Assembly (NCBI RefSeq): GCF_036711975.1 | Contig: NC_091975.1 | Coordinates: 15,006,501-15,070,500, forward strand | Reading direction: 5' to 3' | DNA: 64,000 nt | From: Onthophagus taurus | Taxonomy: Eukaryota > Arthropoda > Insecta > Coleoptera > Scarabaeidae | Shown: positions 20,428-31,327 of the stretch, one piece after another | Layout of the letters: each line of letters opens with the position of its first letter | Numbering within the stretch: the stretch's first letter is position 1 | Position numbers and translations under genes: made by a program | The notes under the pieces: generated by a model | Told to the model about the DNA's origin: nothing | What the model saw: only the letters and a program-made list of their open reading frames with translations | Databases searched by the model: none

Positions 20428-22490
20428 TCAATCTGAGCGTAGTTTTGTTCCGTCTTGGTTATAGTTCTGGATGCAAAACCAATGATAAAATGTTACTGGT
20501 ACACTGCAGCTCCGAATCCATAATTTGGAGCACTCAATAGTTACAACTTTATTTTTGTCAAAGTAATTCAAAGAAATTGTTTTAGCAATCATGTTCTTTA
20601 TAATTTCAAATTCCTGCATTGCCGGTTCATTCCAAGTCCATTCCTCTTTATCTTTTAATCGTTTTCTTAAGGTATGTGTATCACTACTCAAATTATTAAT
20701 ATAACGACTTAAATAGGTCATCATTCAAATAAATCATTCCCAAAAACGATAAAGATCCTTCTTATTACTAGGAATAGGAAATTTTACGATTTATTCAATT
20801 TTCTTTTCCTCTGGCACTAAACCTTTGTCTGTTAACATATGACCATAAAACTTGACTGATTTTTTGCAGAGATTTAATTTACTTCTATTTAAATTACAAT
20901 TTGCTTTTCTCAAACGAAAACCCAATTCCCAACCCAACCCAATTTCCGCTAGTATCTCAATTCCATCACAATCAACCAAAATTTCTTGCATCTTATTCTG
21001 AAAAATTTCAGGTGCTGAACCGATACAGAAAGGCATTCTCATCCACTTGTAACGTCCATAAGGTGTCCAAAAAGTTGTTAAATCCGAACTTTCGTTATCC
21101 AATTTAACCTGCCAAAATCCTTTCTTCATATCCATCGTACTAAAGATGTTTGTTTTACCTAATTCAGGTAAAATTTTGTCAAGAGTTGTGAATTGAGAAT
21201 TAGGTCTTTGAAGAGCTTTATAAAGTGGAATTGGGTCTCAACAAATTCTTAAACTATCATTCCGTTCTACTAAAAGAATGTTGCTTACCCAATCAGTGTG
21301 TTTTTCCACTTTTTGTATGATGTTATGTTTTTCCAGTCTGTCTAAATGGTTTTTTAGTTTTTCTCTTAAGTTTATTGGTATCCTTCTCGCTTGTTGAATA
21401 CTGGGTTTTATTTCTTTATTTATTTCTAAATTAACAGGTTCCTTAAAACATCCGTATCCTTGAAATACTTCTTTATAATTATCAATTAAATTATTAGCTT
21501 CCTGTATTAAATCATATGATGATTCATCTGCTTGTGATTTATCATTTATGACAGAATTACAAAATTTTATTAATCCCAGTTTCTTACAATCATGAGCTGA
21601 TAATAAAGGCCCATGGTTTACATCCACCACTTGAAATTTGATTTCATGTACCACAACCTTATGCTTACATGTTAATGGGTTTTCTCCGATTACGTTTATT
21701 TTATATCCACCAAAACCATAGAGGTTATGATTTGACTTACCAAGTTCAACTTCTTTCATTTTCATAAGTGCTTTAAGTTGATTCTTTCCAATGAGACTAA
21801 CATTAGCTCCAGTATCTAAGTCACATAATAATTTAGTAAATTCGTTGCTAACTTTGAAATATAATTCAGCTCTAACTGATTCCCCCTTAGAAGAATAGTG
21901 TAATATTTTCTTGATTTCACCTTCCGCATCATTTCTACCTTGCAGTTCTTCTTCATCGCTTGATTCATTTTCTCTATCATTTTCTTTCTTCTTCTTGCAA
22001 TTGTCTTCTTGCACATGTTTTTCCATACGGTGGACACATTCCTTTCACAAACTTATGTTTGTTACCACAGAACAAGCAGATTTTATCTTTATCTTTATTT
22101 ATTATCTTATTTATGGATCCTGTTTCGTTATGCTTTAAGTTTTTGAGTGTTAGAAACGTAATTTCATCAACTTTTCATATATCGATCCCAGCCTGTGCAA
22201 GAGTTAAATCACTTTTTAACATTAATTTCTTTCTTATATCTCGGTTTCTATATTTAATGCTGATGGTAAAGGTACTCTCGATGAACCTGTAACGTTTGCC
22301 TGACCGATTTTATCTGCCATTAAGCGCAGCATTTCTGTTCTAGCATTTTTTTCATCCATGCTTGCTACCCGAAATAGAAAATCTAAAGTAAACACTTATT
22401 CGCAGACTGTAGAAGTCTTTCAAGTTCTAGTTCATTGCCTTTTTTTGGTTATGTCCAGCACGTGTTCAATATCACGATGAACTGTCGCCG
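20428..22490 (-). pseudogene. Gypsy retrotransposon gag-pol fragment
   Basis: On the minus strand: decayed Gag near 22450-22100, a zinc knuckle (CLFCGNKHKFVKGMCPP) around 22090-22030, an aspartic protease in the 22026-21238 frame (LLCDLDTGANVSLIG, active-site D-T-G), and the N-terminal RT region (IPINLREKLKNHLDRLEKHNIIQK, SNILLVERNDSLRIC). Then come RT in the 21135-20791 frame (MDMKKGFWQVKLD, MPFCIGSAPEIFQN) and the start of RNase H (20724-20428). The YXDD block has been deleted (VDCDGIEILAEIG). No LTR or integrase is seen, so both ends are truncated. The protease-RT style resembles Mag-like Gypsy elements. Confidence 0.75.
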
Positions 22491-22964
22491 TAACTACGAA
22501 ATTATTGTTTCACACCTGACAAAATGTTAACGTATCATAAAACACGGTAATAGAAATTTTTTATCCCAGGCCCGGCGAGATTTTAGTAACTCATAATTTT
22601 CTTAAAATAATTTCAATCGGCTTGAGCATATAGATATGCTCTAAACACGTTTTTATTCAATACACACTTTCAAAAACATTCAAGTGTAATTAGCAATCGA
22701 AAAAAAAGAATCGTTTCCATTAGCACCCCGTATTTGCATAAACCTCCGAAGTCCGCGTTAAGTCCGTTACTATAGAACAAGTTCCAACTTGTTCATTACA
22801 GGTTGGGGGTTATTATAATTTATCAAACACTGCTGCGCGGAATTGTGCGTGTCTGTGCAAGTTAAAACGTGCATTACTGTTGGATGTATAAAAGTAGGTG
22901 CAGTTGTTTTTCATTCAGTTGGAATAGAAGTTGGATTGAGTGAACTTGTGAGATACATATGATA

Positions 22965-24539
22965 ATGGCGTCAAAAAGGAATGTGAAAAGCATGAGATTT
23001 GGTGACGCCGGTTATGAAGAAATATTGATACAGTGAGCAGCTGAATGTGATGATGCCTTCTGAAGAAAGTGATGTGTCAGAAGCAGAAAATGATGACACA
23101 GAAGGTAGAATTGATAATTCAGATGATGATTTTGATGATATTGGTAAGCCTTCAACGAGCGGTTACATTGCTTCAAGTGGTCTGGTATGGAGTTTGGAAC
23201 CTCCAGCAAAAAATAAAATTCAACCACACAACATTATTCGGCGTGCGCCAGGACTAGCAAGGAAACATATGGCTGCAACACCAAAAGAAGCGTTTCAGTT
23301 ATTTGTAACGTCAGTTATTATACAAGAAATTGTGAACTGTACTAATTTAGAGGGCAAACGTGTTTATGGCGCAAAAGGAAAACCGTGGAAAGATGTAACT
23401 GTTGATGAATTTCTTACATTCTGTGATTTACTTATTCATGCGGGAGTTGACAGATGCTGGGATGTTCCTGCGAGAGAATTATTTTGTGATGAATTTGCCA
23501 ATCCTGTATACCCAGCCACAATGTCCATATTTCGCTTTGAAGAAATATGAAGATTCGTCAGATTTGACGACAAGAGAACCCGGACTGCGCGTTTGGAAAC
23601 CGATAAGTTAGCAATGGTGTCCTACATTTGGGATTTATTCATTCAGCAATGCAAAACCTGCATCATACCTGATACAAATGTAACTATTGATGAACAACTC
23701 GTTGGGTTTAGAGGTAGATGAACATTCGTTCAATATATGCCAAGTAAACCGGCAAAATATGGACTTAAAATATTTTGGATGTGTGAATCTACGTTTGCTT
23801 ATGCTTTGGATGGTTTAGTTTATGTTGGTCGCCAGCCCGGAGAACCTCCACATAAAAACACTACGTCAGAATAAGCGTGACATTCCGAAAGAAATGAAAG
23901 CCTCAAAAGATCGTGTAGTCTACTCTTCATTGTTTTGCTTTCAAAATAACGTATCCATAGGTAAGTTACGCACGTAAAAAGAACAAATGCTTAATTTTAC
24001 TAAGCACCATACACCACGACGCATCTATCAATGACAACGCTAAGAGGAAGCCTGAAATCATCTCTCATTATAATAAAACAAAGGGCGATGTTGACATCAT
24101 GGATCAAATAGTGACGACATACACTTGCAAGAGGCAAAGTAAACGAAGGCCCATGACATTTTTCTTCAACATCATTGATGTTGCAGCACTCAATGCATAT
24201 ATAGTCTTTACGAAGGATCATCCAAACTACAACATAGAAGTGACTCACAAACGCAGAATCTTTTTGAAAGAGTTAACGAAGGAACTAGTGATACCACATA
24301 TCCTGAGAAGATCTACTAACCCTAACCTACGGCGTACTGTCCGGGAGTGTATGAGCAGATTTATTGATATATGTGGTCCCCCAGCCGCTCACACAAGTGC
24401 AACAATTAAGAGAAAAAGATGCTCAGTATGTCCCGCAAGTATTGATCGTAAAAGCACAATGATATGTATTACTTGTAAAAATAATATCTGTAATGAGCAT
24501 AGTATTAAAATGTGCACTAAATGCTTCTCTAATCCCTAA
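22965..24539 (+). pseudogene. piggyBac transposase, broken
   Basis: A short opening frame from ATG 22965 (MASKRNVKSMRFG) shifts into 23047-23550. That frame has an acidic Asp/Glu-rich N-terminus, then AATPKEAFQLFVTSVIIQEIVNCTN and VDEFLTFCDLLIHAGV. Further on come TNVTIDEQLVGFRGR (about 23678-23722, first catalytic Asp) and, with stops between, NKTKGDVDIMDQ (about 24070-24106, later Asp). The frame 24099-24539 ends in a Cys-rich domain (CSVCPAS, CITCKNNICNEHS, CTKC), the zinc-binding C-terminus of piggyBac transposases. At least three frame changes inactivate it. Confidence 0.8.
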
Positions 24540-24659
24540 AAACAATAAACAATAATGTGTTTTTAGCGATAATGTTCACTTTCATATTTAACCTAAATAA
24601 ATAAATAAATTCCTAATAAAAAATAATAAATTCCAAATAATGATAAATTCGTTCCAAAA

Positions 24660-26740
24660 GTTCAAAAACGGATGAGAGGTTGTCCAATGTGGTTTTCACC
24701 TGGCACTAGGCAGGTGATTAAAGAGAAAAAGAAGGCGCATAGGAGGTGGAAGCGCTATGGCGACCGCATTGATTATCTAATCTTTTACCATCTGAGAGGT
24801 CGGGCAAAATTTCTTATTGATCGAGATTACAAGAATTACACTTTGAACGCTGAGACGAAGATTGCTTCAAATCCAAAGTTTTTTTGGTCATTCATTAAGC
24901 ATCGAAAAGGGGGGAATGATATTCCTGCCACTGTCATTCACAACGGTGTTGTTGCCACCGATGCTCGGTCTGTTTGTTCGCTATTTGCCTCTTACTTTCA
25001 CTCTGCCTTTATGCCTACTCAGACGGGTGTTGTATCTAACAACCACCTTAATCTTGATCGAGATTGCGCGATATGCTTTGAACGTTCGGAGGTTGAGGAG
25101 GCTTTGAGAGGAATTGATCCATCGAAGGGACCAGGAGCGGACGGTATTCCTGCCATCATAATTAAAACTTGCTGTGAGTCACTTTCTTTTCCTTTAACTG
25201 TTATATATAACCGGTCGATTCGATCTGGAGTTTTTCCACTTGTTTGGAAGGAGGCTCATGTAATCCCTACCTTTAAATCCGGAAATCGTGGTGAGGTATC
25301 TAATTATAGACCTATTTCGTTATTGCCATTATTTAGTAAAATACTTGAAAAGCTTATTTATAGAAGACTTTTTTTCATTGTGAAAAGTAAAATCGACTAT
25401 AGACAGCATGGCTTTGTTGCAGGTCGCTCGGTCGAGAGCAACTTGTTGGAATACACCCATTATATTTTAAACTCTATGGATGATTCCTTTCAGGTTGACT
25501 CCATTTACACTGATTTTAGTAAGGCTTTCGATCGAGACGATCATGCTCTGCTTCTTTCAAAACTTCGTATGTTTGATATTGACGAACATCTTGTGCGTTG
25601 GTTTGCCTCCCATACACGTGGAAGGACTCTAAAGGTGAATATCAATGGTCATTTTTCGGACAGCATGTTTGTTACCTCCGGTGTACCGCAAGGGAGTCAC
25701 TTAGGACCTCTTCTATTTAATATTTATATCAATGATATTTTTTCAATAATTAAACACTTGATCAATTGCTTGATGTATGCTGACGATTTAAAAAATTTTA
25801 GACGAGTTTCTTCACCTTTGGATTGTTCGAGGCTACAGCGCATCATTGATGCGCTACATATTTATTGCAGCTCAAATTTCTTCACACTGAACCCTGAAAA
25901 ATGTAATGTTATTTCTTTTACAAGGAAGGCAGGCACGATCAGATACGATTATAGCCCAGGTGATGATACCATACCTAGAGTGACTCAGATCAGGGATTTG
26001 GGCGTCACATTTGATATCAAACTAACGTTTGAGGGCCACGTTGATGGAGCTGTTGCTAAGGCTTGACGCATGCTTGGCTTCGTTATGAGAGTCACGCAAA
26101 ATTTTACAAATATTTATGCTATAAGAACATTGTATTTTGCGTATGTACACACCGTTTTAAGCTTTTGCAGCTCCGTTTGGAATCCCCAATATCAAACATA
26201 TATATCCAGAATTGAAAGGATTCAAAAGAAATTCCTAAAGTATTTATGTTTTAAAAGCAACATCGTTTACATTGATTACGTATCTGCCTGTGCCTCCTTC
26301 AACTTCTTATCGCTCCGTCAGCGTCGTTCATGTGGTGATGCTTTAACATTCCATAAAATCATTAATGGTAGTATTGATTCTCCTAGCCTTCTTGAAGTCG
26401 TTAATTTTCGTGTTCCTCCCCGGTGTCTTCGGCTCGGTTATTTATTTTACATGCCTACTCCACGTACGAATATCTTTCAGAACTCTCCCATGTTGAGAAT
26501 GGCGCGCACATGCGACCATTTACATCGTGGCGCGGGGGTTGATGTCTTTTGCGACTCGCTACGCGCGTTTAAACGTTTGATAATTGCGGCGTGTAAAGCT
26601 GATCACAATAATTAGTTTTATATAAGTAAATTCTATATGTTTTGATCGTTTATATTGTTATCTTTGAGACACGGTGCCTTGGGGTCGTCCCGTTTCCGTG
26701 TCCAACTGTATACGTAAATAAATAAATAAACCTCACGTTT
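24660..26740 (+). mobile_element. 5'-truncated LINE (Jockey/R1-like), with one internal stop
   Basis: Inserted downstream of the piggyBac transposase. It has no ORF1 or endonuclease, and begins partway into ORF2. The 3' end after the ORF is an untranslated tail finishing in AAATAAATAAATAAA at about 26738. Truncation at the 5' end and a simple-repeat tail are usual for LINE insertions. Confidence 0.75.
24672..26615 (+). pseudogene. LINE ORF2: reverse transcriptase with a single in-frame TGA
   Basis: Nearly open for 648 codons. Blocks: KEKKKAHRRWKRYG linker, GPGADGIPAIIIK, NYRPISLLPLFSKILEKL, QHGFVAGRSVESN, DFSKAFDRDDHALL (first catalytic Asp), GVPQGSHLGPLLFNIYIND, LMYADDLKNF (catalytic Asp pair), RDLGVTFD, and the C-terminal SVWNPQY region. 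The only break is TGA at 26064-26066, between KA and RMLGF, probably one base change. Catalytic residues are intact, so this is the best preserved LINE in the window. The missing 5' part makes it immobile. Confidence 0.85.
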
Positions 26741-26843
26741 GTAACGTACATATGTATAAATAAATAAAGTTTTACTTCAATAACTTTGTTTTTGTTCTGA
26801 CTACACGTGATTTTATATAAGGGGTCTCAGAAGCCCGGATTAT

Positions 26844-27779
26844 GTAAATGACGATATTTTATTGGTTAAGTATCCTAGGGTTAAATAAAAGAATCCTTTA
26901 TTTCTAGTTTACTGTTGTAATACAACTTTTACATCAACAACGTACAAGATGCTTTTCTTAACCGCCTTTTTTGTCTGGCCTTCCTTTTGCTGTTGCCAAC
27001 CTCGATATCATGAAAGTTATTAAAAATGCATACATTCTATAACAGTAGGTATGCTTTTATTATCACTTTTATTACTTATACAGCGTCATTAGCATGTCTT
27101 GTGTTGAAAGTATTTTTAATCGCTGTTTCTTTTTTAGTGTAATAGTACTCTTCTAAAATTATCATCGAATATGGGCCATCACCTTCGTAAAACAAACAAA
27201 CCGAAGTAATATAATCATCGATGAAGATATACAAATCAATTCATTTATATACAAATATTGTTGATTCATTATCTGACACTTGTTTTGTATTACTTAGTTA
27301 TAATAAATACTAGACAAGAGCTGTTCAAATTAATTGTTTGTAATTAAAATGTAGTATAAGAAGGAGAGTTCTGGAGCAGGTTTATCCCATATTTTGCGCT
27401 CTGTGATTAGCTGAAATGCCAATATGGCGGTCAAAAGTCTAGTAAGTTTTAGGGATTTTCATATTAAATATTGACAATGAATCTCAATGGGGTCATATAC
27501 GATTCTTTTTATTATATTTTCCGAAAGTTTGTATAAAAATATAAATACCGTTATTTTTTTTGAATATTTTCGAACAAACTCATTGTTAAAAAAATTGTTG
27601 GAAATTTATATACACATTTGCGCTTTTAAAATTCCCCCGTTGATGATAGGAGTATCACCTTTGCATCCCCTGCTCCTCGCTCATATGCGAGAAAGAGATA
27701 AACATCATTTAGGCACAGAACAATACAGAAATCACAGTAACGGCGGTTCCTTTAATATTCGTGTCTCGAATTTTCGTAA
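26844..27779. other. AT-rich flank, nothing firm
   Basis: No recognisable gene. A 99-codon open frame (27487-27786) has no family resemblance and a hydrophobic start. It may be chance. Confidence 0.3.
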
Positions 27780-27975
27780 CCTTTAGCGTGTCTCCGCCAT
27801 CTTTGTCGTTGGTATACCGCTTCTTGCTTGACTTGTTTGCTTCGCTTCGTGGCTTCGTATACAAGATTTAGTTCAAGTTTTAGTTAAACTACGTTTATAT
27901 ATATAACATTATTGTGTTATAATAGTAGTGAAAGTTAATCTCTGTGTAATTATGCCTGCAATCGCAGTAAGTATA
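27780..27975 (+). promoter_or_regulatory. Possible promoter and first coding exon of a host gene
   Basis: A locally GC-richer stretch includes TCCGCCATCTTTGTCG, a YY1-like initiator word common at housekeeping promoters, then a 5' leader and ATGCCTGCAATCGCA (27952-27966) followed at once by gtaagtataag, a near-perfect splice donor. This would code only MPAIA before an intron. No downstream exon was identified in the window. Confidence 0.25.
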
Positions 27976-30390
27976 AGATTATCCTAGCAAATATATAATT
28001 ATAATCCCGTCAGATGTTCATAATATAATAAAAATTAACTTAGAAAGATTAGTAGATATTATAATAATTTAAATTTTTTGTGCCCCACGTTCGGGTGACA
28101 ATTTTATGTGTTGATTTTGGTGGGCCTTACGTTTTGGTGCCAATTTGGAGCGTTAATAAAGAAAAATTATTTGATTTTTTGATAACAAACTATATAATTT
28201 TTTTATTTTTTGAGAACAAAATAAATATTTAAAAAAATTTAATTAACAATAACAAACAAAATGTATTTTAAATTCTAACCTAGCACGAGACTCAAATTAT
28301 TTTACGCTCAGGGATTTTAGTCGGTTCTCTTAGCGAAACACACAAACTCCAATTATCTTTGTTTGTAAATGAATGTTTGAAATTTAAAATATTATCCAGA
28401 AATAATTAAAATGATTCAGTAATTTAGAGGTTTCTATTATTAGATCAAATATAGTTATCGAACTGTCAAAATACTAAATTGGATTCATAACCTCGCTTTC
28501 TGTTATGAGATGAATGAATACAAACAAAAATAGTTTCCGCAGAATTCAATCAGAAAAATTTGTTAATTGTGGAAAATGAGTGAAATTATCATTAAATTTA
28601 AGGTAAGTGATTTGTTTAAATAATCAAATGAGAAAGAAAAAATCGAAAATTCTTAGCTTTAATCCTGTTTTCAGATGTCGATTTATCGGATTGAACTCGA
28701 AACAACCAATTCCTCTCTGGCTGGTCTTTTTTTTTTGGATGGTTCCTTTTATTTCTTCACCTCGTCAATATGGACCTTTCCTTCAGCTCGTCGAAGATGG
28801 ATCTTCTCCTCTCGGGAATATTTCTTTATTTTTTTTCTCTTCTTCAAACTCCTCCGGGATTAAATTTTCTTCTTCCAGGTACGTAGATTTTGACTCGACG
28901 TTTTATTTATATTTTTTTTTCTCTTCTTAGTTAAATTCTTTTAATTTTCTTCTCTTGATGATAATTATCTTTTCTTCTCTTTCAATTTCTTAATTTCTTT
29001 TTTTTTTTAAATACTTCGTAGTTTTAGGTTAAATGTCAAAAATTTTGATACACGAACTGACCACTTCGACTGACTTACGTAGACTCTTCTGTAGACTGAC
29101 TTTTTTTCGCTCTTATATAGACTCGGTGTTCCCCCTCTGAAAATTTCCTCATTCCCATGGCAACTGGTCCTTCGCCGATCAAACTTTCCAAATTTGGTCA
29201 AAAATTTCGATTTTAGCGCCATCTCTTGATTAAATTCGGAACTAACCAAATTTTCCAAACTTTCACAAAAATTTCCATAAAATGACCATTTTACTCACAT
29301 TTCTTTCTACTTTCTTGATTCGCGCACTTTATTTTACCCCAGCAAATGGAGTTTCTTTAATTCTCCTTCATTTCGGACATTTGGCAAATTCACTCCGAAC
29401 TACCCAATTTCCCCTTCAATCTAAGCTTTCACCATTGAATTTTCTTTTGATTTATGATATTTGTATTCTAATCTTTCTCTTTTTAGTTACTAAAAGGTTT
29501 TCTTTTGGAAAATAAATACATTGAAAAATTGACATTTGAGGTTATGTCTTTCGCTTTTGAGGTTTCTCTAGCTAAGTTAAATTACAAAGGAAATACGCAA
29601 CTTTAAACGAATCAACAACGGCAAATACCCTGGTTTACGAATAAATTTACTAACAATACAACGGAACTTAAAATTACAATAACTTAATCTAAACAGTGAA
29701 CAAAGTACATGGCTACTCGTAGGAATCTCTATTAAAACGTTAAACCGTAAGTTATTTCTTTTTAATTCGTTCAATACTGATCTGTTCATTTAATTTAACT
29801 AATTTGGACTCATGGTTTTTTATTTGATATTAATTTAATTTATCTCTTTTAGGTAGAAGAACCACGTTTTGGTCTCCGATACTAATGATTCTACAGTTGT
29901 ACTTCTGATCTCCCTAACTTCGTATTCTGGACTTTATTTTTTAATGTATTCTAATTATTTAAGTTAGATCTTAATACTGGTAGGTAGATATTACTACAAT
30001 ATTTAATTATGTGACTTTAGCGATTATGATTTATTGATTTATGTGATTATGCTTTTAGCTAATTCGTGTAATTAATTGCTATATAAATAAAATATTTTGA
30101 AGTGGTTAGGCCACTCATTTACTCCACAGAATATAGGGTTACAATAAATATTTGATTGTAAATAAATGAGGGGTTAAAATCTTATTAATTTTTTCAACAC
30201 CAATCAGTTCCAAACTTCAGCCCGGAAGAAGTTATCTGCCAATCAATTTGAAACTCTTAAGTCGAGGAGGTGTATAGGTAAATATTTAATTAAGTACAAC
30301 ATAGTAATTAAAATAATAGTAAAATACAATTTCCAGTCAAACAACACTTGCCAGTAGAAGCAATAGACATCCTAAATGGAGCAACATCCT
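27976..30390. other. Long low-information region with pyrimidine-rich tract
   Basis: No gene recognised. At 28080-28150 two sequences (GTGCCCCACGTTCGGGTGAC and GGGCCTTACGTTTTGGTGCC) look on the minus strand like decayed TGGCGCCCAACGTGGGGC primer-binding sites, hinting at an old Gypsy remnant. At 28576 ATGAGTGAAATTATC...AAG precedes gtaagtg, another possible short exon. Between 28650 and 29520 the plus strand is strongly CT-rich. Short ORFs there are biased by composition and not believable. Confidence 0.3.
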
Positions 30391-30985
30391 AAAAGGAGCA
30401 ACATGGCATCCTAAATGTTAGACGTTTGTTATTAATGCGCTGTTATTATTATGCTCTGTTACTACTTTCAACTTTTTGTTGATGATAGTTGTATCATGAC
30501 ATCCTAAATGTCAAGCGTTTTTTTTATTAATGCTATATATACGCTTTTTATTTACGCTCTGTTATAATTAAGCCTTCTTATTACTTTAAACTTGATCTGA
30601 AAAAGGGGCAACATGACATCCTAATTGTTAAATGCTTGTTATTAATGCTCTGTTATTATTATGTCCTGTTGCTACTTCCAACTTCTTGTTGATGCTAGTT
30701 GTATCATGATATCCTAAATGTCAAGCACTTTTTTATTAGTGCTATATATACGCTTTTTATTTACGCCCTGTTATAATTAAGCCTTCTTATAGCTTTAAAC
30801 TTGTTTCTGAAAAAGGAACAACCATAACATCTTAAATGTTAAACGCTTGTTATTAATGGTCTGTTATTATTATGTTCTGTTGTTACGTTCAACTTCTTCT
30901 TGATAATAGTTGTATCATGACATGATACAACATCAGCTTTTTTATTAATGCTATATATACCCTTTTTATTTACGCTCTGTTAATA
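30391..30985. repeat. Three tandem copies of a ~209-bp satellite-like unit
   Basis: Units start at about 30391, 30601 and 30810 with AAAAGG(A/G)(G/A)CAACA and share GTTATTAATGCTCTGTTATTATTATG, CTTGTTGATGATAGTTGTATCATGA, GCTATATATACGCTTTTTATTTACG. The third is shortened. Spacing is 209-210 bases. Within each unit CATCCTAAATGT occurs twice. It could be the edge of a satellite or repeats internal to a transposon. Confidence 0.75.
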
Positions 30986-31327
30986 AATTTTACAGATAAA
31001 ATGTTATATTTTATTGCAGATTTGTATTATTAATTTTATTATTATTGTTATTTTGATATATTTTAATAATTATTGCAATAGTGTTAAGTATGTCTTAATT
31101 ATACCACTTATTTTATCTTAAAGAGGTATTTTTAAATATTTTACGCACTTGTATTATTTTCATATATTTATTTCATCATAAAGCTATTACAGCAGTAGGA
31201 TTTTAAATTTATTTAAACTCGCCCATTTGTCGCGCTCCTTATTAATTCACATGTCACACCTACAGAGACGCTGAAAGCATTATAAACTTTTTACCATTGC
31301 GTGTATACAGGCCATTGAGGTCCTATA

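Larger units (their letters stand above)
22565..26839 (+). mobile_element. piggyBac-type transposon interrupted by a LINE
   Basis: The left end reads TTAT then CCCAGGCCCGG, and the right end reads GAAGCCCGGA then TTAT (26840-26843). The short ends are weak inverted repeats (CCCAGGC against TCCGGGC) flanked by the same TTAT, a variant of the TTAA normally used by piggyBac. The transposase lies 22965-24539 and a LINE fills about 24660-26740. Right-end assignment is the least certain part. Confidence 0.5.

Noticed and set aside
22565..22600. Helitron-type end
   Set aside because: The CCCAGGCCCGG end lies beside a piggyBac transposase, and no Rep/helicase or CTRR end was found.
28607..28930. 107-codon Phe/Ser-rich frame
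   Set aside because: Caused by the CT-rich composition of the plus strand. No start context, domain or conservation evidence.
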